The translations under genes and the position numbers were made by a program. Below, piece by piece: positions 1-10,500 of a stretch of DNA of 20,511 nucleotides (position 1 is its first letter; each line of letters starts with the position of its first letter). The DNA lies in the IMG/VR virus record IMGVR_UViG_3300032278_000156, positions 1-20,511 of that record, one strand, 5' to 3'. The stretch comes from a virus. Below the pieces are notes generated by a model. That model saw only the letters and a list, made by a program, of their open reading frames with translations. It was not told where the DNA came from and ran no database searches.

Positions 1-32
1 GTGGTTCCAGTGGTGCTACCAGTGGAACCTAG
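1..32 (+). CDS. 3' end of an upstream gene (partial)
   Basis: One reading frame at the window edge runs from base 3 to a TAG at 30-32 and encodes Gly-Ser-Ser-Gly-Ala-Thr-Ser-Gly-Thr. A Gly/Ser/Thr-rich tail is common at the end of phage structural proteins, and the next gene starts 15 bases later with a clear ribosome-binding site. Only nine residues are visible, so no function can be given and the call rests on position and composition. Confidence 0.4.
   Translation, partial: GSSGATSGT
3..29. repeat. Inverted repeat at the end of the upstream gene
   Basis: Bases 3-13 and 19-29 form an 11-position stem around the loop TGCTA, with ten pairs and one G-G mismatch. It ends at the putative stop codon. 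No T-run follows, so an ordinary intrinsic terminator is unlikely. It may only reflect repetitive Gly/Ser/Thr codons. Confidence 0.35.
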
Positions 33-47
33 TAATAGGAAATTATC

Positions 48-1523
48 ATGGCATTGAATCTTCTCGATTATCAAGAACTTCTTCGCAACCTGCCCCAAGG
101 GCAGGTAGTGGGTCTGGCTAAGAAGGGTGATCCTCGCTCATGGATGGCAGGCGATGAGCTACGCCGCCGTGAGGAAATGCGCGATGCCGCTCAGGCGGAA
201 GCCGCAGAGGAACAGGGTCAAGAAAATGTAATGGATCAATACATTGCTCGTGCTTCAGGCATCCCTGGAGCAGGTCAACCCCCGATGGGTGGCCCACAAG
301 GCCCTCCAATGCCCACTCAAGGCCCTCCGATGCCCCAAGGTCCACCTCGGCCTCAAGGTCCTCCTATGGGTCCTCCTCCTATGGGGCTCCCTCCGGGCGC
401 TCCCCCTCAGGGGTTCCAGCGTGGTGGCCCGGTTGATGTGCTTGCTTCAAGAGGGCGTGGTGGGGACAGCCAACTGATGCATGTTGGCCCTCGTCAGGTG
501 AACCAGATGGGTACCTCGATCAACCCCGAGACGGGTTTGCCCGAGGCGTTTGCGTTTCCCCTCGTGGGACCCGCATTGGGGATGGGTGCGGTTTGGCTGC
601 TCAAACGTTATGGACCGAAAGCATTACAGAAAATCTCTCCTCGACTTGCAAAGTTCATGGGTGCAAAGAATGCAGCCGCAACGACTCAAGCCATGCAGTC
701 AGGGAGTGAAAAGGTTGGCTACATGGGAGGGGCTGCTACTGGGTCCATGGCCGGAGATGTTCCTTATTACCCCACTCCTTCTGTATCTGGCGCAGCAGCG
801 CCTGCTGCCGCTGGAGGTGTAGGTAATTGGCTGAAGAAAGCCGGGATGTACGGAGCCGGGGCGCTTGGTGGTGCTGCATTGATGCCAGAGGGAATCATGC
901 CGCCAGAGAAGGATGCGCCTCCGGTCCTTGATCCGACTACACCCGCTGGGACTGGTGGGACTGGTGGAACTGGTGGAACTGGTGGAGGTGCTGCACCCCC
1001 TACCGACATTCCGAGTCTTCAGGAACGTATTCAAGCCACCTCTCCCAATTGGATGCAGGAGCTTGGTCAGAGCATTGGTCAATTCGGCGTTGGCATGGGA
1101 CAAAGCACGGGAGACACGCTGGATGCCGTAACTTCAGGGTTCAAGAATGTCTTGGAGGTTCCCAATCAAATGGAAGTGAGGAGACAGCGTTCGCTTGGTC
1201 AAGAGGCTTCGTATGACCTTGGCCTCAAGAACATTGAAGCAGAAAAGCTTGTCGCCAAACTTGTTTCACAGTCCAAGGTTTCTGGGAAGAAGATGAACCC
1301 ATTGGAATTTGCTCGGTACCTTGGTGCCGAAGGAATTGTCCATACAGGAATGACCGAATCGGAGAGGAATGCGAAAATACAAGAACTGTATTTCATCTAT
1401 GATGAAGCAATTGGTTCGGGCTACGGCGGTGCTGGTGGAGTCCTTGGTAGGGGAGTTCCCATTACTTCCGGTGTCGATTCTTCTGGTATGCCAACCGGAA
1501 GATACCCTTACGGTGAAGAATAG
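48..1523 (+). CDS. Proline/glycine-rich putative virion protein, 491 aa
   Basis: I do not recognise a named family. The ATG follows AGGAAA at about 8 bases, a good ribosome-binding site. Residues 1-65 are charged and helical. Residues about 75-127 are a Gly-Pro-Pro-Met-Pro repeat tract encoded by short tandem DNA repeats at roughly 291-413. A segment at about 133-170 (RGGDSQLMHVGP followed by NPETGLPEAF) resembles, from memory, a motif seen in marine-phage virion proteins. A hydrophobic Gly/Ala stretch follows near 172-186, and a Gly-Thr tract near 300-315 comes from four 9-bp repeats. The C-terminal third is mixed helical. The gene sits three bases upstream of the giant virion-type gene, which suggests the two are co-made structural or ejection proteins. 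Role inferred from context only. Confidence 0.8.
   Translation: MALNLLDYQELLRNLPQGQVVGLAKKGDPRSWMAGDELRRREEMRDAAQAEAAEEQGQENVMDQYIARASGIPGAGQPPMGGPQGPPMPTQGPPMPQGPPRPQGPPMGPPPMGLPPGAPPQGFQRGGPVDVLASRGRGGDSQLMHVGPRQVNQMGTSINPETGLPEAFAFPLVGPALGMGAVWLLKRYGPKALQKISPRLAKFMGAKNAAATTQAMQSGSEKVGYMGGAATGSMAGDVPYYPTPSVSGAAAPAAAGGVGNWLKKAGMYGAGALGGAALMPEGIMPPEKDAPPVLDPTTPAGTGGTGGTGGTGGGAAPPTDIPSLQERIQATSPNWMQELGQSIGQFGVGMGQSTGDTLDAVTSGFKNVLEVPNQMEVRRQRSLGQEASYDLGLKNIEAEKLVAKLVSQSKVSGKKMNPLEFARYLGAEGIVHTGMTESERNAKIQELYFIYDEAIGSGYGGAGGVLGRGVPITSGVDSSGMPTGRYPYGEE
951..986 (+). repeat. Four tandem 9-bp ACTGGTGGR units
   Basis: ACTGGTGGG is followed by three ACTGGTGGA copies, all in frame, encoding a Thr-Gly-Gly linker in the 491-aa protein. 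Slippage at such repeats would change linker length in whole codons. Confidence 0.9.
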
Positions 1524-1526
1524 AGT

Positions 1527-4500
1527 ATGCCCTGGAATGTCAGGCTTCCCGACGGAAGGGTTCGATCCTTCCCTAATAGCGTAACAGAGGAACAGGCCCA
1601 GTCGATACTGGTAAGAGATCATCGCGATCTCTTCCCTGATGCAGGCGGCGGGTTCTGGGATGCTGCGGAGTCTTCAGGTAAGAGACTTCTCTCTAACGTT
1701 GCCGCTGCCGGTGACCTGACTCTTGGATCAATACTAGATGATGAAGAGCGGTACAATCGTGGCATAAGGACCTTGGAGAGAGGAGAGGAGTGGGCGCGTG
1801 GTGCCCTTCCTGCCCCTCTTACCACAGAAGATATTTCAAAGTCCTACGAAGATGAGGGGCTTGCTTCCTCCATTGGCACCGCCGGTCAATGGGCTCTCGA
1901 AACCATGGGGCAAAGCCTCCCGTACATGGCTCCCATGTTCGGGGCATCGAAGTTTGCCGCTGGTCCCGGTGCGCGTATGGCTACCCAGGCCATGCCAGCA
2001 CTCACTCGCAAGATGGGAACAGATCTCACGCGAGCCACGTTGGGCCACGCTGCTGGCTCATTATCCATGATCCCTGCCTTCTTTGCCGACAACCTTGCGC
2101 GGCAAGTTGAAGAAGGCGCAATCACACCAGAACAGCTAAAGCCGATGAACGCCGCTATGGCGGCTCCCGCACAATCGGCAATGGAATATATCTTTGTCGC
2201 CTTGATGGGGAAGATAGGCCAAGCCCCGCAACGTGCGGCGGCTCAATCTATTTCCCAATTCATTGGCCGACAGGGCCTTAGAGCTTCCACTGAAATACCC
2301 ACCGAGATGGCGCAGACCATTCTGGAACGTGCTCAGGCTGGTCAATCTATTTCGCCTAGAGATACAGAGAATGTCAAGGAAGTCCTGTACGCAGGTCTTG
2401 CTGGTGGCGTTGCCGGTGCCGGTTTTGGTGCGGTGTCCACTGGTGCCCAGATTCCAAGTGTACTGAGGGACCAGAGAAGGCTTGAGGCAGAGACGCAGTA
2501 TCGCAAGGAAGAAGACGAATCGATCAGAAAGAACATTCAGGACGAGTCGGATGCAGTTCACTTTCGTGGTGAGGGTGATGCGGTGGAAGCCAGAAGGCTT
2601 GGCCTCCAGTCGCTTGACCCCGTGAATGCAGAGATAGAGTTGCAAACGATTGAGGAATTAAAGGGTCGCCCTGTTACGGCAGAAGATATCCATAAGGCTG
2701 CTAGTGATAGGAACATTCTTTACGATGATGATCCTGGGTTCCTTGCGTTTTCAAAGAAGATTACTGGTGTAAGTAAGATTGACGAAATGGATCCGGATGG
2801 AGGAGACGCTCAAAAGCGCCAACTCTATGGCGCGTTAACTCAGTTCTCAAGACAGCCCATACCCAGTAATTCCGGAGGCGTGAGTCTTCCGACGTGGACA
2901 GAACCGGAGTACCAAAAAGCAATTAACTATCACCGTCCAAAGAGGGCAAGGAAGGCTCGTAAGGGCAAGCCTTCCGTAAGGGGGCGTGGTCAGATACCGA
3001 TTGAGGCAGAGGGTGGAACGATTCTTGAGGCTCTAGATCTTACCTTTAGTGATGAAGATGTTCGTCTTGCATTGGACATCAAGGACGAAGCTATTCGTAG
3101 GGGTGATGCAGTATTCAAGAAGGGGAAGAAGGGACAGAAGAGACAGATAGTCTTAAGCAAAAAGAAAGGTTACGAGGAATCGGAATACAGGGAGATACTA
3201 AATCGATCAAGGGCCAGGGTAGATCCCAAGACAGGTAAGCCATCGCCAATGGTTACGAGAGAGATCGTTGCTGATGCAACTGGTAGGAAGTCCCTGACCT
3301 ACATCAATATGATAAAGAACGATATGGTTAAAAGGGGTGACGCCGGAAGAACCGGTACGCAAACGATCCCCATCGTTCTTAGTTCTGTATTCAGAAACAG
3401 GGAAGTTTTTTCCGATGAGGACAAGGGGTTTCTTGTCAGGAACGAGGACAACGAAATACTTGGTGGTAAGACCACTGTACGTGCCGCCAGAGACGAAAAG
3501 AAAAGGTTGGAGCTACGTGATACTCGCTACTTCCTCGAAAGAGACGGGAAGATCATTGGGAATCCCGATGGATATAAGCCTAGCAAGCAACGTTATGGTG
3601 TGAAGGCTGATCCCCAGGCGACGGCTAGGTCGGCAAAGAGAACTATCAAGAAACGGGAGCCGGGTGGTCCCATTACCATCAAGACGGTAAAGCCAGAGTA
3701 TGCAATCTCTAAGGAGGCAGAGACCGGGTGGAGAATTGGCGAGAGGAGATCAGATCTCTACGGTTACACAACGCCATCGGAAGTTGAGTTTTGGGGAGAC
3801 AAGGAGGTAGCTGATAAGCGGGTCAGGGAGTTGTCAAGAGACTACGCTGGTGCCTACCCCGTCGAAGAACGTATTGCCAAAACGGTTGAGGGTGAGGTCG
3901 AGGGAAGACTACCCCAGCGCATAGATACCAGAAGCCAGGAGTATTCCCCTGAAGAGATTGCCAGGAGGGAAGCTCTCCTTAGTGCGTTGACTCGTTCTCT
4001 TGCTGGATATGGCTTGAATGATATCCGCCTACGTCTTACGGAGATCTTCAAGGGCGAAGGTGGTGTTGAGCAAACGACAGACACTGAGACTGGCGCAGTA
4101 TCTACGAAGTTGAAGCCCATTCTGAGACCGGATACCGAAGGGGAATACAACGCAGCGAGGATCATAACCGTTGCAATGAATCGCTTGACTCCCGATATGA
4201 CAGCGGAAGAGCAGGCAAATGTATTGGTTGATGTAGTCAACCATGAAATCATTCATGCAATGCGAGCCCTTGATCTTTTCACGCAATCTGAGTGGAACGT
4301 TCTTCGTAAGTACGTAGAGACTACTCCGTACCCGGAGGATTCAAGTGGTAGAACTTTCTATAACGTTGCCATGGATACGTACAGGGATGATTTTGATTCA
4401 GGGCAAATGGGTCAGGATGAAATCTTTGAGGAGGCAATTGCTCAGGCATATCGTTTCCATGCCAAAAACCCAGGTAGAGTTGCGGGCACCCCCAAGACAT

Positions 4501-7500
4501 TCTTTGATCGAATCAAGAGGCTTCTTGAGAAGATCGGTAATTACATTGTCGCTAATAGTTTGACAACGAGTGAGGATATCTTTGAGGAGATTCGCACTGG
4601 TAGGATAGGAGCTAGAGAGCGTGGCGAGATAAGAACCATCAAGGATGTAGTTACGCCAGAGGGACGTAGATGGTTGGAAACAAGCTACATCGCTGGGGAT
4701 GATGAACGTAGTAAGGAATCAAGAGTTGTTGACCTAAGTGACAGGCAACTACAGGGTGCGTTTAGGTCTGCCCTTGGAACTTCCTTGCTTAAAGCTCCGC
4801 AAGAAAAAATGGCTCGTGGTCAGCTAAGAAAATACCTTCAGGATTCTGGTGTGACACTGGAAGAAATGGAATGGTCTGGTCTTAATGATTACATAGAGAG
4901 CGTTCCCGAAACCCAAAAGTCAATCCAAATCGAAGATGTCATTAAGAATGTTGTTCTTCTTAGGATTGATGAGAAGATTATTACTTCTGGGTATGAAGAG
5001 TACACCCTCCCAGGTGGTGATAACTATATGGAAACGATTATTCGGGTGGCTCCGAACTTTTCCAGTCTTCCTGAGGTCCTAGCTCTCGTAAACATAGATA
5101 GCGGTTTGGTCCAAAAGTATTGGGGCCGCACTGATGACGAAGAGTCCTACGTCGGGGTTGGGCGAAAGGCACCAACCGACTGGGCAAACCTTGAGTACGG
5201 AAAGAGTCTAGCGTTCCAAGAGGATAGTGAACTTATCAGAAGGGAAGAACGTGTCGGAGAAAGGGGAACCGAGTATCGATACGGTGGGGAATGGTACGAA
5301 TTAAGCAATGATGAGAAGAAGGTTTTTGATTGGGCATCTAGCGTTGCGTCATCGAATTATTCATTAGCATTGGATGATCGTTCAAGTCTAGGTGGGTCCG
5401 AAGATGACTGGGGAGTTCATACAGCTAAGTTGCATGCAGATGAAAACATTAGAGATACCCTAACGGAGCTACCATCTTACTTGCGCGACCTCGGTTTGGA
5501 GGGTCGTGTCTCTGCTGAGACGTTAGATGAGGCAGTCAAAGCTGCGCTAAGGAGGCAGGATGCTGAGTTCCGACAGCAACTTTACCGTGAATACAACAGA
5601 GATCCTTCCGCCATAAAGTATTTACAAGACCTGACAAAGGAGAATCCTGATCGCTTTGGTGATCCAAGGAAATCCCCCTCTGATCGGAGCGAAAATATCC
5701 TAGAGGCTACCTCTCCAGATGAAATCTCCGATGAGATAAAGGTGGCTTTTGGGAAGCTTGGTCAAGAGTTCAGGATGGTTCCAGATCGAAGGAATGATGC
5801 AGATAGAAATCTTGTCTACGATGACCCTCATTATGGAGATCGGGTTGCTCCTAACGTAGTGGTCCAGATTCGTTCAAAAGAACGTTTGATTAATGGTAAA
5901 CGCATTCTTTTCATTGAAGAGATCCAATCTAGCTTGCATCAGAAGGGGGCGGAACATGGGTATATCACTGAACCAGGGTCCGTTCTTTCGCGTGAGAAGT
6001 TAGGAATCCGTCCTATCGGTGATGGTCGTGGGTATGACTGGGAGGTGTACCGAACTGATACAGGCGATGTAGTGGATAGATACCAAGGACAGACCAGAGA
6101 AAATGCGTTGGACATTGCCTTGGAACGGCATCGTGATACGGACGAGAGAGTTCCCGATGCTCCGTTCAAGAAGACATGGGAAGCCCTTGCCCTGAAACGA
6201 ATGATTGCGCTTGCTGCGAACAAAGGTCTTGCGGGTGTGGGGTGGACTACAGGCAAGCAGCAAGATGATCGGTTTGACGCGGGACTTCGCTCAGCCGTTG
6301 ACGAAGTTTCGTGGGGTCCTGGCATTCGGGCCGGTCAAGGCGGAAGAGAAGTCACTATCTACAATGAAGGAGATGTAGTTGTAAAGCTCTCCGTAAATAA
6401 AGAGAATCGCGTTAGAGAGAAAGTACATGCCTCGATACCAGTTGGTACTCCACTGTCTGATGTTATCGGGGGGGTTGCTGCCGACAAGATTGCAGGGAAA
6501 AATGAAGGTGTAATGGGCGTGGATGCAATGATTGGAGAAAGACAGTTCTTCAAGACATTGTATGACAAGAAGCTTGCTCAGGTTGGCAACAAGGTGGGTC
6601 GTAGGTTCGATACACAAGTAGAGTACGAACCAATGGAGGTTGATTTAAGTGGAACAACAGAGAGGGTTCCTTACTTCCCCATTAATGAAGAGCTAAGAGC
6701 TTCCGTAAAGAGTCAGGGATTCAACCTCTTTGGCTCCAAGGAATCTCGCGTTGTCGATGCAACTCGTCAGCTTGGAATCTTCAGGTCTCGCCTCAAGGAA
6801 GCGATAGACAAGGCACCCGACAAGCCGATGACTCCACGTAAGGCAATTGAATTCCTTCATAAGAACGGTGTTAAGAAGGATGAAATCCTATGGTCTGGTT
6901 TGGAGGAATTTCTTGATGGCAAGGACAAGGTAGTTCTCTCTTCCTTATGGTCCGAGCTTAGACCCGTTCAGATAGGGGAGACTATTTACGAAGGTGAAAA
7001 TAGAGAGCCAACGGATGAGGAAATTTATGGCTGGCGCCAGGAATGGGCTGATGAACGACTTGGTAATGCCTCAAGTCTTATTGAAGTAACAGAGGATGAT
7101 ATTGAATGGGATGAAGATTCCGAGGATTACAATGACGGACTCGATGAAGAGGGTAGGTCGGTTGGTCATTATTATTACTTAGATTCATACTCCAGTGACC
7201 GCTTTGATAGTGAAGAACAAGCACAGGAATCGCTTCATCAACGTGTCATGGAAGAGTCTTGGGATATAGACGTACAAGATCTCATTGACGAATGGGGTGG
7301 AGGTGACGAGTACAGATCTGAGTATGGCGCTCAGCATTATGATCATCGTTTGGAGGGAGAGATTGATGATTCCTATGGAGAGATTGTATTGAAGGTGCCA
7401 GGGAGAAATGCCAGTCTTGGTCCCGCAATTCCGAATGCAATGGCGAATCATGCATTTCCAGATGAAGATGGAATGGCATGGGGAAGGTTTGATGAGCGGT

Positions 7501-10500
7501 TCCGTTCCCCGCCTCCCCCTCTTCATTTTGTAGAGACCTACGAAGAAGCGATATCTGAATTGGAAAAGCTCGGCTTGCCGGATCCCCTGGAGTTCTGGGG
7601 TTTTGATGACAATTCCGATTACATCTCTCTAGTAAATAGCGGCGCTGCCGCATACCAGTCCGGCGGTGAGGAAGCGATGAAGATCTTCTTCATCGAAGAG
7701 ATCCAGTCGGATATGGAATCTGTTGTAACGGCTGCTGCGCGCCGGGGGGAGTTGCTTTCTAGAGCAGATGAAACGACGATTAAACGTCTCAAGGAATTTG
7801 CTTCACTTCTTATTAAAGGGGAAGGTTTACTCAAGCGTAACGAGCCAAGGACATATCACACGGACGTAGCCTCCAATTTTGAAACAACTGAAATGGTCAG
7901 GGATCGATTTGGTCGTAATGCTGCGGCGGACTCTGCCATTGGCAGAGACTCATGGTTGGGGAAAAGGTTCTTCGCTCCAGAAGACGTTACCAAGGAAGCA
8001 TACGTTGGGCGTATTGAATCCCTTATCAACCAACTGTCAGAGATCCTAGAGTTAGATGATGTAGAGAAACTCAATTACTTGAGATCTACTGTCTCCTGGG
8101 GGCTGACCACCAGACCACCGAGCTACACCACGAGATGGGCGTCATCCCCCAGACCATTAAGCCTTCAGGAGGAGGCGGACAACGCCGCGCAGCCGAGGAG
8201 GACATTAGCCCTAAGGAGAGAAGCTAGAACATTACGTGAACTCAGGAATGAAGTACTTAGATACATTAATGATCTCAATGCGCGTCAAGCCGATATTCCG
8301 TTCAGGGAATCGATCTACATGATTATGTTCAAAAGATTGGTGGCAGAGGCAGTGGCGCGTGGGCATAACGAGATAGCTTGGACCACTGCGGACATACAGG
8401 TCAATAGATGGAGTGATAGTTCTAGGAAATTCTACGAATTACTGTATGACAAAAAGCTACCAGCATACGCAAGAACACTAGGCAAAAGATTTGGAGCGAA
8501 GGTACGAAAGATATCCATACCGCTTGATGATTATGCAGACGAGGGATATGTAACTCCAAAAAGAGAGGTTCAGGTAGCAGAGAAAATCCTTTCCGAGGAA
8601 GAGGTAGAGTCAAGAAAGGAAGAGCTTCCCTTATTTGGTGACGTAGAAGTCTTTCCCAGGGTTGGTTACGTCTTGGAGGAAGTGAGGAATGAAGGTAGTC
8701 GCCGGATGCCACGACCAGATAGAACATTCCCATACGAAGACACCAAGAACATTACTTACTCTACTAAGGAATCTGCGAACCTTGCTGCTTCAAGAATAAA
8801 TGAATATCTCAAGAGCCTTGAAGACAATACTACCGAAGTATGGTCAATGACAATCCCGCCAGCCATGGCCGAGTCCGTGAGGGACCAGGGGTTTTCATTG
8901 TTTGGAACAAAGGAATCCAAGTTCATTATTCCTTCCGGAAGAAGTCGGGAGTTCAATCCCAATTCACGAACGGAAGTTAGTCCCCCAACCCCTATCGAAG
9001 ATGCCTTGACTCCGAGTAATAAATTTACTCCGATTGGTACTGTCCCTCGCATCAACACTGCCGCAAGTGAACGCGCCCAACAGATCGCCCGTGGAGAAAT
9101 TGAGGGCGAGAAGATGTCGGAGAACGATTGGAAGCCCTTCCTTCTTTCCAACAACAAGGCATCCATCTTTAGTCCTGCCCTCAGAAAGAGGGCAGGAGAG
9201 ACGATAAAGATCCCAACCAACCTAACGTTCTTTGATGTCGTCAAGTCGGTTCTCAACTTTGAAAAATGGGGAGGTATCGATGGTCTTCTGACTTGGGCAC
9301 GGCAGAAGATGGTGGATAAGTATGCTCGCATTGCCGAGATAGAGCAGCTTGTTGTTGATGAAATGAGAAAGGAAGGGGCTTCCGAGAAGGAGATACTCAG
9401 GAAGCTCATGGCGGATCAGAGTGCAGCGGCTGCTGCGTACCGATCAGATCGTGCTGCCGGTATCCTCCAGGCAGCATTGATGCGTGGTATCCCGATGCTC
9501 GTTAACGGACGAACGACCGTTGTGGATATGGATATTCAAGTCATAGATCCAAAGACGGGTGCTGTGTCAATGGGTAAGGGTGGGTTCACCCAGATATTCA
9601 GGCCGCTCCTCCGCAATCATTTGAACAAGAATCTCTTGGAAGACTGGGGGCTTTACAGGCTGGCTCTCAGGGAGAGGCGGTTCCTCGCCGAGGAAAGGGA
9701 CACCCAGCTAACGGGTCCCGAGATAAAGGAGATAATCGACACCGTTCACAATGCTGCAAAGGAATCCAGTAAAGGCAACCCGCTTCATGAAGAAGCAAAG
9801 ATCATGATGACTGTAGACGGAAACTTCAATAAGTGGAATGAAGGGTTTGTTAATTACTTGATTGATACGGGTGTAGTCAGCAAGGCAATGGGTGATCAGT
9901 GGATGGAGACGGTTGATTACATTCCTTTCTACAGGCAATGGGATGAAGAGGCTAGCGAGAACGAGAATTCATTGATTGAAAATATTCTAGGGAAACTAAG
10001 GGGGCAGAGCCCAAAGGTTCCCAAGACAATGATTGGTTCTCTTACGGGTATAAAGCTTCCGAAGAGGGCCAAGGGTGGCGACGCTCCTATTCTTGATCCC
10101 TTCACTACCATTCTACAGAACTCACTTTCTGCGATCACCAGCGGGCTCAAGAACGAAGCTGGACAAAAGGTCATGAAGGATGCTGAATATGTAAAGATGG
10201 CAAGGCGTCTTGGCATTGATGGTGAGTACGATTCATCCGGATTGGATTTAGCAAGCATCCATACAATTAGAGAAGATGGTGTAGAAGTAGACTATCTCGT
10301 CAGTGATCCTCTTCTTCATGATTCTCTCGTTGGTTTTACTGACGGCAAGCTTCCCTACCTCTCCATGATTGCTGCACCATCTACGTTTCTTAGGGAGATG
10401 GTCACTCGCTCTCCCGACTTCATCGTTGCCAATCTAATGCGTGATACGGTGTCGGCATGGGTCACGAGTGGATCCGACTTCACTCCGTTCAGTGATACGT

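Noticed and set aside
699-1103. 134-aa open frame on the minus strand with Ser-Thr repeats
   Set aside because: The repeats are the antisense of the in-frame 9-bp Thr-Gly-Gly repeats of the 491-aa gene; the plus-strand gene explains the region.
2136-2645. 169-aa open frame on the minus strand
   Set aside because: Antisense to the giant gene with shadow-like composition and no supporting signals.
8756-9409. 217-aa open frame on the minus strand
   Set aside because: It lies entirely antisense to the giant gene, is rich in Ser/Leu/Arg as expected of a shadow frame, has no recognisable family and no neighbours on its strand.
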